This document shows, one piece after another, positions 17,657-26,859 of a stretch of DNA of 64,000 nt; within the stretch, counting starts at the first letter, position 1; every line of letters begins with the position of its first letter. Below the pieces are notes generated by a model, which worked only from the letters and a program-made list of their open reading frames with translations, ran no database searches and was not told the DNA's origin. The translations under genes were made by a program, and so were the position numbers. The DNA lies in contig NZ_AQXZ01000018.1 of NCBI RefSeq assembly GCF_000380645.1, positions 682,001 through 746,000 of the forward strand, written 5' to 3'. This DNA comes from Smaragdicoccus niigatensis DSM 44881 = NBRC 103563 (GTDB taxonomy: Bacteria; Actinomycetota; Actinomycetes; Mycobacteriales; Mycobacteriaceae).

Positions 17657-17698
17657 TTCACAGATTCCCCACCAGTCACATCCTTCACTTGTTATGTT
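17657..17698 (+). promoter_or_regulatory. MtrA-like repeats and -10 element of the L,D-transpeptidase gene
   Basis: TTCAC at 17657, GTCAC at 17675 and TTCAC at 17684 lie on a 9-base grid (gaps of 18 and 9). TATGTT at 17693-17698 is a good -10 element (TANNNT), placing the last two repeats over the -35 region, where an activator would sit. The 5' leader would be about 28 bases with GAGGGG before the ATG. Confidence 0.5.
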
Positions 17699-17733
17699 TC
17701 TGTGACCACCCGCCACAGTCGAGGGGATCGACC

Positions 17734-18537
17734 ATGCGCGTTCAGCGTCTCGCCATCCGTGCCACGCTCGCCGCCCTGAGCTGCGCCGCCACCGGTCTCA
17801 TGATCGCTGCACCCGCGGTTGCGGCACCGCTGTGGCCAGGCGGGCCTGAGGCACCCTTCAGCCCTCCCGGCGGACAGGCCATTTTCACCAATCCCGCGTC
17901 GGCCTCCATCTCCCCCGGCTCCGGACAAGTCGTCGGCGGCAAGCGCGCGATCGATGTCCACTTCGGCCTGCCGGTCGTCGACCAGGACTCCGCGGCCGCC
18001 TCGATCAACGTGTCTTCCAGCGCCGGAACGACGGGACACGTCGAGTGGGTCGACAGCCAAAACGCGCAGTGGGTCCCGGACGACCACTGGGCACGCGGTG
18101 AGACCGTCACGGTCAACGTCAAGGGCACGACCTCGCGGTTCAAGGTCAGCGACCAGATCCAGGCCGTCGGCGACATCGACAACTACACGTTCACGGTCTC
18201 GATCGGCGGCGACGTCGTGCGCTCGATGCCGGCATCGTTCGGCAAGCCGGGCCACGAAACCCCGCGCGGCACGTTCAAGGTGCTCGAGAAGCAGAGTTCC
18301 GTCGTGATGGATTCCTCGACCTACGGGGTTCCGGTCGATTCCCCCGAGGGCTACAAGCTCACGGTCGACGACGCCGTCCGGCTGACCTGGAGCGGCATCT
18401 ACGTGCACTCGGCACCGTGGTCGGTCGACAGCCAGGGCAACTCGAACGTCAGCCATGGCTGTGTCAACCTGTCGCCTGACAACGCCGCCTGGTTCTACGA
18501 CATCGTGCGGGTCGGCGACTCCGTCACTTTGCAGTGA
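17734..18537 (+). CDS. L,D-transpeptidase (LdtMt type)
   Basis: A 267-aa exported enzyme that forms 3-3 cross-links in peptidoglycan or attaches proteins to it. Residues 1-30 form a signal peptide; 50-140 an immunoglobulin-like domain; 145-267 the YkuD catalytic domain with His225 (VHSAPWS) and the active-site SHGCVNLS with His241 and Cys243. The sequence around the active site closely resembles mycobacterial LdtMt2. ATG at 17734 follows GAGGGG. The stop overlaps the next gene (GTGA). MtrA-like repeats upstream suggest cell-envelope control. Confidence 0.93.
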   Translation: MRVQRLAIRATLAALSCAATGLMIAAPAVAAPLWPGGPEAPFSPPGGQAIFTNPASASISPGSGQVVGGKRAIDVHFGLPVVDQDSAAASINVSSSAGTTGHVEWVDSQNAQWVPDDHWARGETVTVNVKGTTSRFKVSDQIQAVGDIDNYTFTVSIGGDVVRSMPASFGKPGHETPRGTFKVLEKQSSVVMDSSTYGVPVDSPEGYKLTVDDAVRLTWSGIYVHSAPWSVDSQGNSNVSHGCVNLSPDNAAWFYDIVRVGDSVTLQ

Positions 18538-19289
18538 CGCAGAAGGTCGCATTTCCTAGTTCAACCGGACCGGACCTCGCAGGACTCATCGACGAACCGC
18601 AGGGCTATGTGCGCGGTTGGGGTGTGTTCGCGCACGGTTTCACGCTGGGGAAGGACTCCCCCGCAGCGGCTCGGATCTGCAAGCAACTGTCCAAAGAAGG
18701 CATCGGAATGCTCCGCTTCGACGCCTTGGGTCTGAAGGACTCGGAAGGCGCTTGGGGCGACGGATCGTTCACGGTCAAGGTCGATGACATTGCCCGTGCC
18801 TGCGAGTTCATGACTGCGCGGGGTACGCCGGTCGATTTGTTGGTGGGCCACTCCTGGGGCGGCGCCGCCGCGATCGCTGCGGCGTGCAAGGTGTCCGGGT
18901 TAAAGGCGCTCGTCACGATCGGCGCACCCAGCGACCCCCGCCACGTCGAGCACCAGTACGACGCCGTCGTCGAGCGGGCGCTCGAGAAGGGCCACGCGCA
19001 ATGGCTCGTCGGTGGTCGGGCGCTGACGATCAAGAAGGCATTCATCGAGGACGTCCGGCGGGCGGCGATCACCGAACAACTTGCCAGTCTTCGGCTTCCG
19101 TTCCTCGTCATGCACTCGCCCACGGACGACACCGTCTCGATCGACAACGCTGCCGACCTGTTCAACGCGACCCGGCACCCGCGGAACTTCATATCGCTCG
19201 AAGGGTCGGATCACCTGCTCACCCGCCCCGGTCAGGCGGCGCGCGCCGCACACATCATCAGCGCGTGGGCCGACCAGTATCTAAGTTGA
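18534..19289 (+). CDS. Alpha/beta hydrolase (OsmC-partner/esterase-like)
   Basis: A 251-aa cytosolic alpha/beta hydrolase. The nucleophile elbow is GHSWGG with Ser107; the acid is Asp198 or Asp199 in HSPTDD, and the catalytic base His227 in EGSDHLL. It resembles hydrolase domains that occur fused to, or beside, OsmC proteins, but no OsmC gene is adjacent. Coupled by a GTGA overlap to the L,D-transpeptidase gene. Substrate unknown. Confidence 0.8.
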   Translation: MTQKVAFPSSTGPDLAGLIDEPQGYVRGWGVFAHGFTLGKDSPAAARICKQLSKEGIGMLRFDALGLKDSEGAWGDGSFTVKVDDIARACEFMTARGTPVDLLVGHSWGGAAAIAAACKVSGLKALVTIGAPSDPRHVEHQYDAVVERALEKGHAQWLVGGRALTIKKAFIEDVRRAAITEQLASLRLPFLVMHSPTDDTVSIDNAADLFNATRHPRNFISLEGSDHLLTRPGQAARAAHIISAWADQYLS

Positions 19290-19290
19290 G

Positions 19291-19860
19291 GTGGTGACGG
19301 TTTACGTAGCGTTGTTCCGCGGCATCAATGTCGGTGGGCGCAACAAACTTCCGATGGCTGAGCTGCGTGACGTCCTCACCGATCTCGGACTCGAGTCCGT
19401 CGGGACGTACATCGCGAGCGGCAATGCGGTTTTCGAATCCGATGACGACGCTTTGGACATCGCCGAGCGGATCGAGGCGACCCTGCCGGCGAAGTTCGCT
19501 CTCGACAGTTCTCTCATTCGCGTGCTGGTTCTCACCGCCGATCAGGTGCGCGCGGTCGTCGACCAGGCACCGACGGGGTTCGGGAAGGACCGCGAGAAGT
19601 ATCGCTTCGACGTCGTCTACCTGCTCGACATCAGCTCCGAAGAGGCACTCGAGAAGACGCCGACCAACCCCGAGGTCGACACCGCGTGGGCCGGCCCGGG
19701 CGCGCTCTACTACCGGCGTCTCTCCGCGCTCGCGACGAAGAGCCGGTTGGGCCGCGTCGTCGGAACGCCGATCTACGCGAACATGACGATCCGGAACTGG
19801 AATACCGCAACCAAGCTGGTCGAGTTGGTGGACGGGCTAAAGAAGAACGGCCTGGACTAG
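19291..19860 (+). CDS. DUF1697 family protein
   Basis: A 189-aa protein matching DUF1697: it opens YVALFRGINVGGRNKLPMAELRDVL, contains the SGNAVFES strand and ends in MTIRNWNTATKL, all hallmarks of the family. The function of the family is not established. It starts with GTG one base after the hydrolase gene (a second GTG follows directly), so it belongs to the same operon. Confidence 0.88.
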   Translation: MVTVYVALFRGINVGGRNKLPMAELRDVLTDLGLESVGTYIASGNAVFESDDDALDIAERIEATLPAKFALDSSLIRVLVLTADQVRAVVDQAPTGFGKDREKYRFDVVYLLDISSEEALEKTPTNPEVDTAWAGPGALYYRRLSALATKSRLGRVVGTPIYANMTIRNWNTATKLVELVDGLKKNGLD

Positions 19861-19882
19861 TACGCAACGGCACCGCCCCCAC

Positions 19883-20137
19883 CTAGTGGTTGCGCGCAAA
19901 TCCTGCGACGCGCTGAAGACACCTGAATCGCCGGGCAGTCGCCGGCTTGACCCAGTCAAGGCTTCCGGCCGGCACATATTCGCCTTCGGTTCGGTAGTAC
20001 AAAACACCCGATGGGTACACCCGCTCAGGCCCAGCGGCCGTGATGACCCGTCCGGCATAACCCGCACGGTAAATGCCTTTCGGCGCCGTTCGGGGATCGA
20101 CCGACACCGCAGGCAATCGATTGGCACTTCGTGCCAT
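19883..20137 (-). CDS. Small conserved-looking protein of unknown function
   Basis: An 84-aa basic protein with many Tyr, Gly and Val residues (GYAGRVITAAGPERVYPSG), possibly a small beta barrel. ATG at 20137 follows GAGGAGG by six bases, a strong ribosome site, so I prefer it over the ATG at 20155. Codon use matches the neighbours. It converges with the DUF1697 gene and diverges from spo0M. Confidence 0.6.
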   Translation of the reverse strand: MARSANRLPAVSVDPRTAPKGIYRAGYAGRVITAAGPERVYPSGVLYYRTEGEYVPAGSLDWVKPATARRFRCLQRVAGFARNH

Positions 20138-20155
20138 CGGATTCCTCCTCGTCAT

Positions 20156-20182
20156 CCGGAGCGTCCTCGTCGACTGCTCCGG
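20156..20182. other. Inverted repeat in the divergent promoter region
   Basis: CCGGAGC and GCTCCGG flank 13 bases just upstream of the 84-aa gene. The rest of the 221-base divergent region upstream of the Spo0M gene holds a possible -10 (TAGTTT, about 20294-20299) and nothing else I can name. Confidence 0.3.
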
Positions 20183-20358
20183 TCGTTTAATTCACGATGC
20201 CAGCGCCAGAAACGACCCGAAAAGAGACTTAAGTCCATTTCTGGCCGGATACGACGAACGTCACACAAAACGGCCGCTCGGCATCGTGGTGGCTAGTTTT
20301 GGGTGAAACGACGGGCCGCCCTACCGCGTGCCTGCGATGACACGAATGTGGAGGTCCG

Positions 20359-21141
20359 ATGGGTTTCAAGCGGCTGTTGGCGGGTGTCGGCGCAGGTGGA
20401 GCGTCCGTGGAGACGATTCTGCGCAGCGCACATGTCGCTCCGGGCGGAACGATCGCGGGTGACATTCACGTGATCGGCGGAACGGTCGACCAGGTCATCG
20501 AACGCGTCGCGGTTTCGCTGGCGACCCGGGTGGAGGTCGAGTCGGGCGACAACGAATACCTGTCGAACGTGGAGTTCAGTCGCCAGGTGGTATGGGGTTC
20601 TTTCCAGGTTCAGCCGGGCCAGCGCTTCGCCATCCCGTTCGAGCTCGTGCTGCCCTGGGAAACTCCGATCACGGTGCTCGGTGGCCGCGCAGTGGCAGGC
20701 TCGAGCGTCGGAGTGCGAACCGAACTGGAGATCGCGCGGTCGATCGACAAGGGCGACCTCGACCCCATCGCGGTTCACCCGTTGCCGGCCCAGAACCTGA
20801 TCCTGGACGCGCTGGTGCGCCTCGGGTTCGGATTCCGGCGCGCTGACGTCGAAAAGGGCCACATCCGCGGAGTTCGGCAGGAACTGCCGTTCTATCAGGA
20901 GATCGAGTTCGCCCCGGGACGGAACTACCCGGGTATCAACGAACTCGAAGTCACCTTCGTCGCGGGTCCGACCTCGATGTACGTGGTCCTCGAAGCGGAC
21001 AAGCGCGGCGGAATGTTCACCGAAGGACACGACACCTTCCACGGCTTCACGGTCGACTACGCGTCCGCGTCGAGCACCGATTGGGCGGGTGTCTTGCACA
21101 ACTGGCTCAGCAGCGTCGGGCAGCGTCGCAGCTTCTTCTGA
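20359..21141 (+). CDS. Spo0M (SpoOM) family protein
   Basis: A 260-aa arrestin-like protein of the Spo0M family. It begins with MGFKRLLAGVGAGGASVET and continues VAPGGTIAGDIHVIGG, the conserved opening, and has the FPFELVLPWETPITVLGG type turn (here FAIPFELVLPWE). In Bacillus it affects sporulation entry; in non-sporulating actinobacteria the role is unknown. GGAGG precedes the ATG. It is probably co-transcribed with the potassium channel gene 22 bases downstream. Confidence 0.85.
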   Translation: MGFKRLLAGVGAGGASVETILRSAHVAPGGTIAGDIHVIGGTVDQVIERVAVSLATRVEVESGDNEYLSNVEFSRQVVWGSFQVQPGQRFAIPFELVLPWETPITVLGGRAVAGSSVGVRTELEIARSIDKGDLDPIAVHPLPAQNLILDALVRLGFGFRRADVEKGHIRGVRQELPFYQEIEFAPGRNYPGINELEVTFVAGPTSMYVVLEADKRGGMFTEGHDTFHGFTVDYASASSTDWAGVLHNWLSSVGQRRSFF

Positions 21142-21163
21142 CCCGGCTGCGACAATAGCTGGC

Positions 21164-21931
21164 GTGACCAGCACCGAACCCCGAGCGGCAGCCGCCACCG
21201 AGCGGTGGCATCAGCGCATGGATTGGCCGTTGACGGTCAGCTCGACGATGTTCCTCATCGCCTACGCGTGGTCGGTGCTGGCGCGGCCGGGACCGTTCTG
21301 GCAGCTCGCCGCGGATCTCGTGATGTGGACGACCTGGGCTTATTTCGCGATCGACTATCTGATGCGCCTCGCGACGGCAAAGAACCGAGTGCACTGGTTC
21401 TTCGTCCACATCATCGACTTCCTCATCGTCGCGCTGCCGCTGCTGCGACCGCTGAAACTGCTCCGAATCGCCGCGATCGTCGTCGCGGTACAGCGGACGC
21501 TCGGCTCCGCCATGCGTGGACGCGTCGTCTGGTACGCCGCGGGCGGGACCGCGTTCCTGGTCTTCGTCTCGGCAGTCGCGGTTCTCGACGCCGAACGACA
21601 TTCGGCCGATGCACACATCACGACGTTCGCGGACGCGCTGTGGTGGGCGACCGCGACGGTCACGACCGTCGGCTACGGCGACTTCTCCCCCGTCACCGCG
21701 CAGGGACGACTGGTCGCGGTCGGCCTTATGGTTGCCGGCATCGCCCTCCTCGGTGTGGTCACCGCGACCGTCGCCTCGTGGCTCCTGGAACAGGTCACCG
21801 CGCGCGAGGAGCGCTTCGAAGCTGCGACTCAAGCCGAGGTCGGTGAGCTCACGGTCCAAATCGAGGCTCTGCGAAGCGAGATCGCCGAACTGCGTGCCAG
21901 CAGCGATAATCGATCTAGTTCAGTTCCGTAA
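21164..21931 (+). CDS. Potassium channel protein
   Basis: A 255-aa ion channel subunit. Hydrophobic segments at about 22-40, 48-68, 78-93, 125-142 and 186-206 surround the selectivity filter TTVGYGD (167-173). A short Arg-containing helix near 95-112 stands where S4 would be but has few charges, so voltage sensing is doubtful. The last 45 residues are a likely coiled coil, which could hold the tetramer together. I chose the GTG at 21164; an upstream start would overlap spo0M. Confidence 0.87.
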   Translation: MTSTEPRAAAATERWHQRMDWPLTVSSTMFLIAYAWSVLARPGPFWQLAADLVMWTTWAYFAIDYLMRLATAKNRVHWFFVHIIDFLIVALPLLRPLKLLRIAAIVVAVQRTLGSAMRGRVVWYAAGGTAFLVFVSAVAVLDAERHSADAHITTFADALWWATATVTTVGYGDFSPVTAQGRLVAVGLMVAGIALLGVVTATVASWLLEQVTAREERFEAATQAEVGELTVQIEALRSEIAELRASSDNRSSSVP

Positions 21932-21964
21932 GTGAGAGAAGTTGGCTCGCGATATTCTGCGGCG

Positions 21965-23341
21965 ATGGGAGATGCAGTGCCCCGTGACAGTCGTGCCGTG
22001 GTGATCGGCGCCGGAATCGGCGGCCTGCTCGCCGCCGGCGCCTTGAGTCCACATTTCGACGAAGTCGTCGTCATCGAGCGAGACAAGCTTCCCGACGAGC
22101 CGGCGTCCCGGCGCTACATTCCACAGAGCAAACACCTGCACACGATCCTCGTGCGCGGGAAGTATTCGATGGAAAAGATCTACCCGGAGTGGGGCAAGGT
22201 CATGTCCTCTCGCGGCGCCGTCTCCGGCGACATCGGGCTCGACGTCCGTTCGGTCATCGACGGGAAGTACCTGCGCAAGCAGGTCGAGGTCGGCGTGCAG
22301 AACTTCTTCGCTAGCCGCGAACTGACCGAATGGGCGCTGCGGCAATGTGCGCGGAAGCTGCCCAACGTCACGATCCTGCAGGAAACGTCCGCACTCGCAC
22401 TCGTCACGAACGATGCGAAGGACGCCGTCGTCGGCGTCACCGTCGATGAGCACGGCACTCATCGCACGATCGACGCCGACCTCGTCATCGACAGTTCAGG
22501 TCGCGGTGCACAAGGCCTCGCCTGGCTTGGTGCCATCGGCTACGAGCGCCCCGCGGAGAAGCGCATTCGCGTCAACCTGACGTATGGCACCCGCCACTAC
22601 AAGCGGGCCCCGTGGCATTTCGATGGTGCCGTCATGCTGGGCTGCGGCGCGACGCCGCAGATCAACCGCGGCGGGGTGATGCACGCCCAGGAGGACGACA
22701 CCTGGATCGTCACGTTGTCCGGCTACGGAAAAGATATTCCGGCGGTCGACGAAGAGGGATTCATCGCCTACGCGCGTTCGTTCGCGGCGCCGGACATGGC
22801 CGACGCCATCTCGTCGATGGAGACCGTTGGAGAGGGCCACCAGTTCAAGGTGCCGCACGTCGTCTGGCGCGACTACAAGGGTGCGAAGCTGCCCGCGAAC
22901 TACCTACCGTTCGGAGACGCCATCGCCGCGTTCAACCCGATCTACGCGCAGGGAATGACGGTCGCGGCCGAAGAAGCAGTCATTCTCGCCGACTGTCTCG
23001 CGCACGGGAAGGACGACCTGCAGCGGCGCTTCCTCAACGGAGCGGACAAGTTCGTCGGGAAGATCTGGAACTCGTCCGCGGCACGCGATCTCGCCCTGAC
23101 CGCCGATCCGAACGACAAGAAGCGCGGGTCTGTGCAAGAGGCCGTCGTGCGTCGAATCTCCCTTGCGATGGCTACGGACGGCAAGGTCGTCGGCGCTTTC
23201 CAGAAGGTGGCGAACTACATCGCCGAGCCGCCGAGCCTCATGCGTCCGGGTCTGATCGCACGTGTCATCTGGGCGAATCGGCCCGGCGCGCTGAAGCGTG
23301 CGAGCCGCGGCAACGCGCGACACAACGGTGCCAATAGCTAA
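21965..23341 (+). CDS. FAD-dependent monooxygenase-like flavoprotein
   Basis: A 458-aa flavoprotein with the Rossmann motif VVIGAGIGGLLAAGAL at about 10-25, ending in the acidic VVVIERD. Middle: VIDSSGRG; C-terminal FAD motif FGDAIAAFNPIYAQGMTVAAEEA, typical of aromatic-ring hydroxylase/squalene-epoxidase-like enzymes. The substrate is unknown. The ATG at 21965 removes twelve weak upstream codons. It ends 46 bases before nuoF, but nuoF appears to have its own promoter, so it need not be part of the nuo operon. Confidence 0.8.
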   Translation: MGDAVPRDSRAVVIGAGIGGLLAAGALSPHFDEVVVIERDKLPDEPASRRYIPQSKHLHTILVRGKYSMEKIYPEWGKVMSSRGAVSGDIGLDVRSVIDGKYLRKQVEVGVQNFFASRELTEWALRQCARKLPNVTILQETSALALVTNDAKDAVVGVTVDEHGTHRTIDADLVIDSSGRGAQGLAWLGAIGYERPAEKRIRVNLTYGTRHYKRAPWHFDGAVMLGCGATPQINRGGVMHAQEDDTWIVTLSGYGKDIPAVDEEGFIAYARSFAAPDMADAISSMETVGEGHQFKVPHVVWRDYKGAKLPANYLPFGDAIAAFNPIYAQGMTVAAEEAVILADCLAHGKDDLQRRFLNGADKFVGKIWNSSAARDLALTADPNDKKRGSVQEAVVRRISLAMATDGKVVGAFQKVANYIAEPPSLMRPGLIARVIWANRPGALKRASRGNARHNGANS

Positions 23342-23350
23342 CTGACTTCC

Positions 23351-23380
23351 CCTGTGACACAGGACACATCGGCGTACAGT
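23351..23380 (+). promoter_or_regulatory. Palindromic operator and -10 element of nuoF (leaderless)
   Basis: CCTGTGACACAGG (23351-23363) is a perfect palindrome about the central A. TACAGT (23375-23380) fits the TANNNT -10 consensus and lies seven bases before the nuoF ATG, so the transcript would start at or next to the start codon. The palindrome covers the -35 position, a good place for a regulator. There is no Shine-Dalgarno sequence before nuoF. Confidence 0.5.
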
Positions 23381-23387
23381 TCTGATC

Positions 23388-24653
23388 ATGCCGCTGGCGC
23401 CCGTATTGACCAGCTACTGGGACGTGCAAGAGTCCTGGTCGCTGGCCACTTACCTGCGCAATGACGGCTACCGCGGGCTGGAGAAAGCGCTCGAACTCTC
23501 CCCCGCCGAGGTCATCTCGATCGTGAAGGATTCCGGCCTCCGCGGACGCGGCGGCGCCGGCTTCCCGACCGGGACCAAGTGGAGTTTCATACCGAAGGAC
23601 AACCCGAAGCCGAAGTACCTCGTCGTCAACGCGGACGAGTCCGAGCCGGGCACGTGCAAAGACATGCCGCTCATGCTCGCGACGCCACACGTGTTGGTCG
23701 AGGGCACGATCATCGCGGCCTATGCGATCGGTGCGAAGGTCGCGTTCATCTACCTCCGTGGGGAGGTCGTGCCGGTACTCCGGCGACTGCAACGGGCCGT
23801 CGCGGAAGCGTCGGACTACCTCGCCCGCGCCGGCATCGACCTCGTCGTCCATGCCGGCGCCGGTGCGTATATCTGCGGTGAAGAGACCGCACTCCTGGAC
23901 TCGCTCGAAGGCCGCCGCGGACAGCCTCGCCTTCGTCCCCCGTTCCCCGCGGTCGCGGGCTTGTACGGCTGCCCGACCGTCGTGAACAACGTCGAATCGA
24001 TCGCCTCGGTCCCGTCGATCCTGCGCAACGGCGCCGACTGGTTCCGCACGATGGGCACCGAGAAGTCGCCCGGCTTCACGCTCTACTCGCTCTCCGGGCA
24101 CGTCACGCGGCCCGGCCAGTACGAGGCCGGACTCGGCATCACGCTGCGCGAACTGCTCGAATACGCGGGCGGCGTCCGCGATGGACACACGCTGAAGTTC
24201 TGGACCCCGGGCGGGTCGTCGACGCCGATCCTGACCGCCGAACACCTCGACGTTCCGCTCGATTACGAGAGCGTCGGCGCCGCGGGATCGATGCTCGGGA
24301 CGAAGGCACTGCAGATCTTCGACGACACGACCTGTGTCGTGCGGGCGGTCAGCAGGTGGACGGACTTCTACGCGCATGAGTCGTGCGGCAAGTGCACGCC
24401 ATGCCGGGAAGGCACGTACTGGCTCAAGCAGATCCTGCACCGTATCGAACGGGGTGGCGCGACGGAAGAGGACCTAGACAAACTGCTCGACATCGCAGAC
24501 AACATCAACGGCAAGTCGTTCTGTGCGTTGGGTGACGGCGCCGCGAGCCCGATCTTCTCGTCGATCAAGTACTTCCGCGACGAATACGTCGCCCACCTCA
24601 CCCACGGCCGCTGCCCGTTCGATCCCGCGCGGAGCGTGGTGACGCGTGACTAG
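23388..24653 (+). CDS. nuoF: NADH-quinone oxidoreductase subunit NuoF
   Basis: A 421-aa subunit of complex I that binds NADH, FMN and the N3 4Fe-4S cluster. FMN/NADH site: [14 protein letters not shown] near 55-67 and [12 protein letters not shown]. Cluster ligands: SCGKCTPC (Cys333, 336, 339) and Cys379 (KSFCALGD). Usually nuoA-E precede nuoF, but here the gene upstream is a flavoprotein. The stop overlaps nuoG by 8 bases. Confidence 0.97.
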   Translation: MPLAPVLTSYWDVQESWSLATYLRNDGYRGLEKALELSPAEVISIVKDSGLRGRGGAGFPTGTKWSFIPKDNPKPKYLVVNADESEPGTCKDMPLMLATPHVLVEGTIIAAYAIGAKVAFIYLRGEVVPVLRRLQRAVAEASDYLARAGIDLVVHAGAGAYICGEETALLDSLEGRRGQPRLRPPFPAVAGLYGCPTVVNNVESIASVPSILRNGADWFRTMGTEKSPGFTLYSLSGHVTRPGQYEAGLGITLRELLEYAGGVRDGHTLKFWTPGGSSTPILTAEHLDVPLDYESVGAAGSMLGTKALQIFDDTTCVVRAVSRWTDFYAHESCGKCTPCREGTYWLKQILHRIERGGATEEDLDKLLDIADNINGKSFCALGDGAASPIFSSIKYFRDEYVAHLTHGRCPFDPARSVVTRD

Positions 24654-26859
24654 TTCCGCACGGGAGAAAACTGAAACCGAGCTCGTCACTCTCACCATTG
24701 ACGGTCACGAGATCAGCGTGCCCAAAGGCACTTTGGTGATCCGGGCGGCCGAACTCATGGGCACGCAGATCCCAAGGTTCTGCGATCACCCGTTGCTCGA
24801 CCCGGTGGGTGCCTGCCGACAGTGCCTCGTCGAGGTCGAGGGCCAGCGAAAGCCCGTCGCGTCCTGCACGATCCCGGTCATTCCCGGGATGGTCGTCCAC
24901 ACGCAGTTCAGCTCGGCCGCCGCGGAGAAGGCACAAAAGGGCGTGATGGAGCTCCTGCTCATCAACCACCCACTCGACTGCCCCGTCTGCGACAAAGGCG
25001 GCGAGTGCCCGCTGCAGAACCAGGCGATGTCGAACGGTCAGGCAGACACCCGCTTCACCGACACGAAGCGCACCTTCCCGAAGCCGATCCCGATCTCGTC
25101 GCAGATCCTGCTCGACCGTGAACGGTGCGTCCTGTGCGCCCGCTGCACCCGGTTCTCGAACCAGATCGCCGGCGATCCGTTCATCGAACTGCTCGAACGC
25201 GGGGCCCTGCAGCAGGTCGGCATCTACAGCGAAGAACCGTTCAATTCCTACTTCTCCGGCAACACCGTCCAGATCTGTCCCGTCGGAGCGTTGACCGGCG
25301 CCCAGTACCGCTTCCGCGCGCGTCCGTTCGACCTGGTCTCGACGCCGACCGTGTGCGAGCACTGCGCGAGCGGCTGTGCGCAGCGCACCGACCATCGCCG
25401 TGGCAAGCTCATGCGTCGGCTTGCTGGTGACGACCCCGAGGTCAATGAGGAATGGAACTGCGACAAGGGTCGCTGGGCGTTCCAGTACGCCGACGTCGGT
25501 GACCGCATCACCACACCGCTCATCAAGGGCAAACCCGCGTCGTGGGCGGAGGCATTGCGGGTCGCGGCCGAGGGCCTCAAGACATCGAACCCGGCCGTTC
25601 TCACGGGCGGCCGCCTGACCCTCGAAGACTCCTACGCGTACTCGAAGTTCGCCCGAGTTGTGCTCGGCACCAACAACATCGACTTCCGCGCTCGGCCATC
25701 CTCGGACGAGGAAGCCGACTTCCTCGCCGCGCAGGTGGCCGGTCGATTCGATCTCACGTACGCCGACCTCGAGCGAGCCGACAGCGCCTTCCTCGCCGAC
25801 TTCGAGCCGGAAGAAGAGTCACCGATCGTGTTCCTTCGCCTGCGGAAGGCGGTTCGCCAGCATGGACTGAAGGTCGTCACGAACGCACCGTTCCTGTCTG
25901 AAGGCGCCCGCAAACTCGGTGCGGTCCGCGGCACGGACGGTTCGATCGTTCTCGCTGGCGAGCGCCTCGCCCAGTCGCCTGGTGCGCTGTCTGCGCTGGT
26001 GGGTCGGCGCACCGCCTGGATACCCCGGCGCGCGGGCGAACGTGGCGCCCTCGAGGCCGGCTGCCTCCCGAACCTGCTGCCCGGCGGACGTCCGCTCGCC
26101 AATCCGTGGGCTCGTCGCCAGGTCGAGGACCTTTGGGGCGTCGACATTCCCGCGGAGCCCGGCAGCGTCGACCTCGGAAAGGCCACCTCAGTCCTGTGCG
26201 CCGGCGTCGAACTCGGCGATCTCGCGGACCCGAAGGGCACCTATCGCGCACTCCAAGCGGCTCCGTTCGTCGTGAGCGTCGAGATGCGGCATAGCGCGAT
26301 CACCGAGATCGCAGATGTCGTCTTCCCGATCGTTCCGGTCGCCGAGAAGTCGGGCACATTCCTCAATTGGGAGGGTCGGCGTCGCGAGTTCGGGACAGTG
26401 CTGCACAGCACCGGTCTGACCGACCTGCGCGTTCTCAACGCCCTCGCTCCGGAACTCGGGCTCACCTCGGTCGACTCCGCGCGCGCCGAACTCGGCCAGC
26501 TCGGTCTGTGGGACGGCGACTTCGCTTCTCCGCCAACTGTTCCCATCGCGTCCACGGACGGACTACGCCTGTCGACGTGGCGCCTGTTGCTCGACAAGGG
26601 CCGGCTCCAGGACGGCGAACCGAATCTCGCCGAGACGGCCCGCAAAGCCGTGGCGCGGCTCTCCGCGCACACCGCCGCGTCGATCGGCGCAGAGCACGGT
26701 GATCCGATTTCGATCGGCACCGACAGCGGTCGGATCACTCTGAAACTCGCCGTCACCGACATGCCCGACGACGTCGTGTGGATACCCGAGAACTCCGCAG
26801 GCTGCGCGGTCCGATACCAGCTCGGCCCGATCGAGAACCTCCGGATCGAGGTGATCTGA
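24646..26859 (+). CDS. nuoG: NADH-quinone oxidoreductase subunit NuoG
   Basis: A 737-aa iron-sulfur subunit that passes electrons from NuoF towards NuoI. N-terminal 2Fe-2S ferredoxin motif ([17 protein letters not shown]), then the His/Cys ligand stretch [27 protein letters not shown], and a molybdopterin-like domain starting CEHCASGC. The C-terminal part is shorter than in many NuoG proteins (often about 800 aa) but complete-looking. GTG start overlaps nuoF; the stop overlaps the next ATG (TGATG). Confidence 0.96.
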   Translation: MTSSAREKTETELVTLTIDGHEISVPKGTLVIRAAELMGTQIPRFCDHPLLDPVGACRQCLVEVEGQRKPVASCTIPVIPGMVVHTQFSSAAAEKAQKGVMELLLINHPLDCPVCDKGGECPLQNQAMSNGQADTRFTDTKRTFPKPIPISSQILLDRERCVLCARCTRFSNQIAGDPFIELLERGALQQVGIYSEEPFNSYFSGNTVQICPVGALTGAQYRFRARPFDLVSTPTVCEHCASGCAQRTDHRRGKLMRRLAGDDPEVNEEWNCDKGRWAFQYADVGDRITTPLIKGKPASWAEALRVAAEGLKTSNPAVLTGGRLTLEDSYAYSKFARVVLGTNNIDFRARPSSDEEADFLAAQVAGRFDLTYADLERADSAFLADFEPEEESPIVFLRLRKAVRQHGLKVVTNAPFLSEGARKLGAVRGTDGSIVLAGERLAQSPGALSALVGRRTAWIPRRAGERGALEAGCLPNLLPGGRPLANPWARRQVEDLWGVDIPAEPGSVDLGKATSVLCAGVELGDLADPKGTYRALQAAPFVVSVEMRHSAITEIADVVFPIVPVAEKSGTFLNWEGRRREFGTVLHSTGLTDLRVLNALAPELGLTSVDSARAELGQLGLWDGDFASPPTVPIASTDGLRLSTWRLLLDKGRLQDGEPNLAETARKAVARLSAHTAASIGAEHGDPISIGTDSGRITLKLAVTDMPDDVVWIPENSAGCAVRYQLGPIENLRIEVI

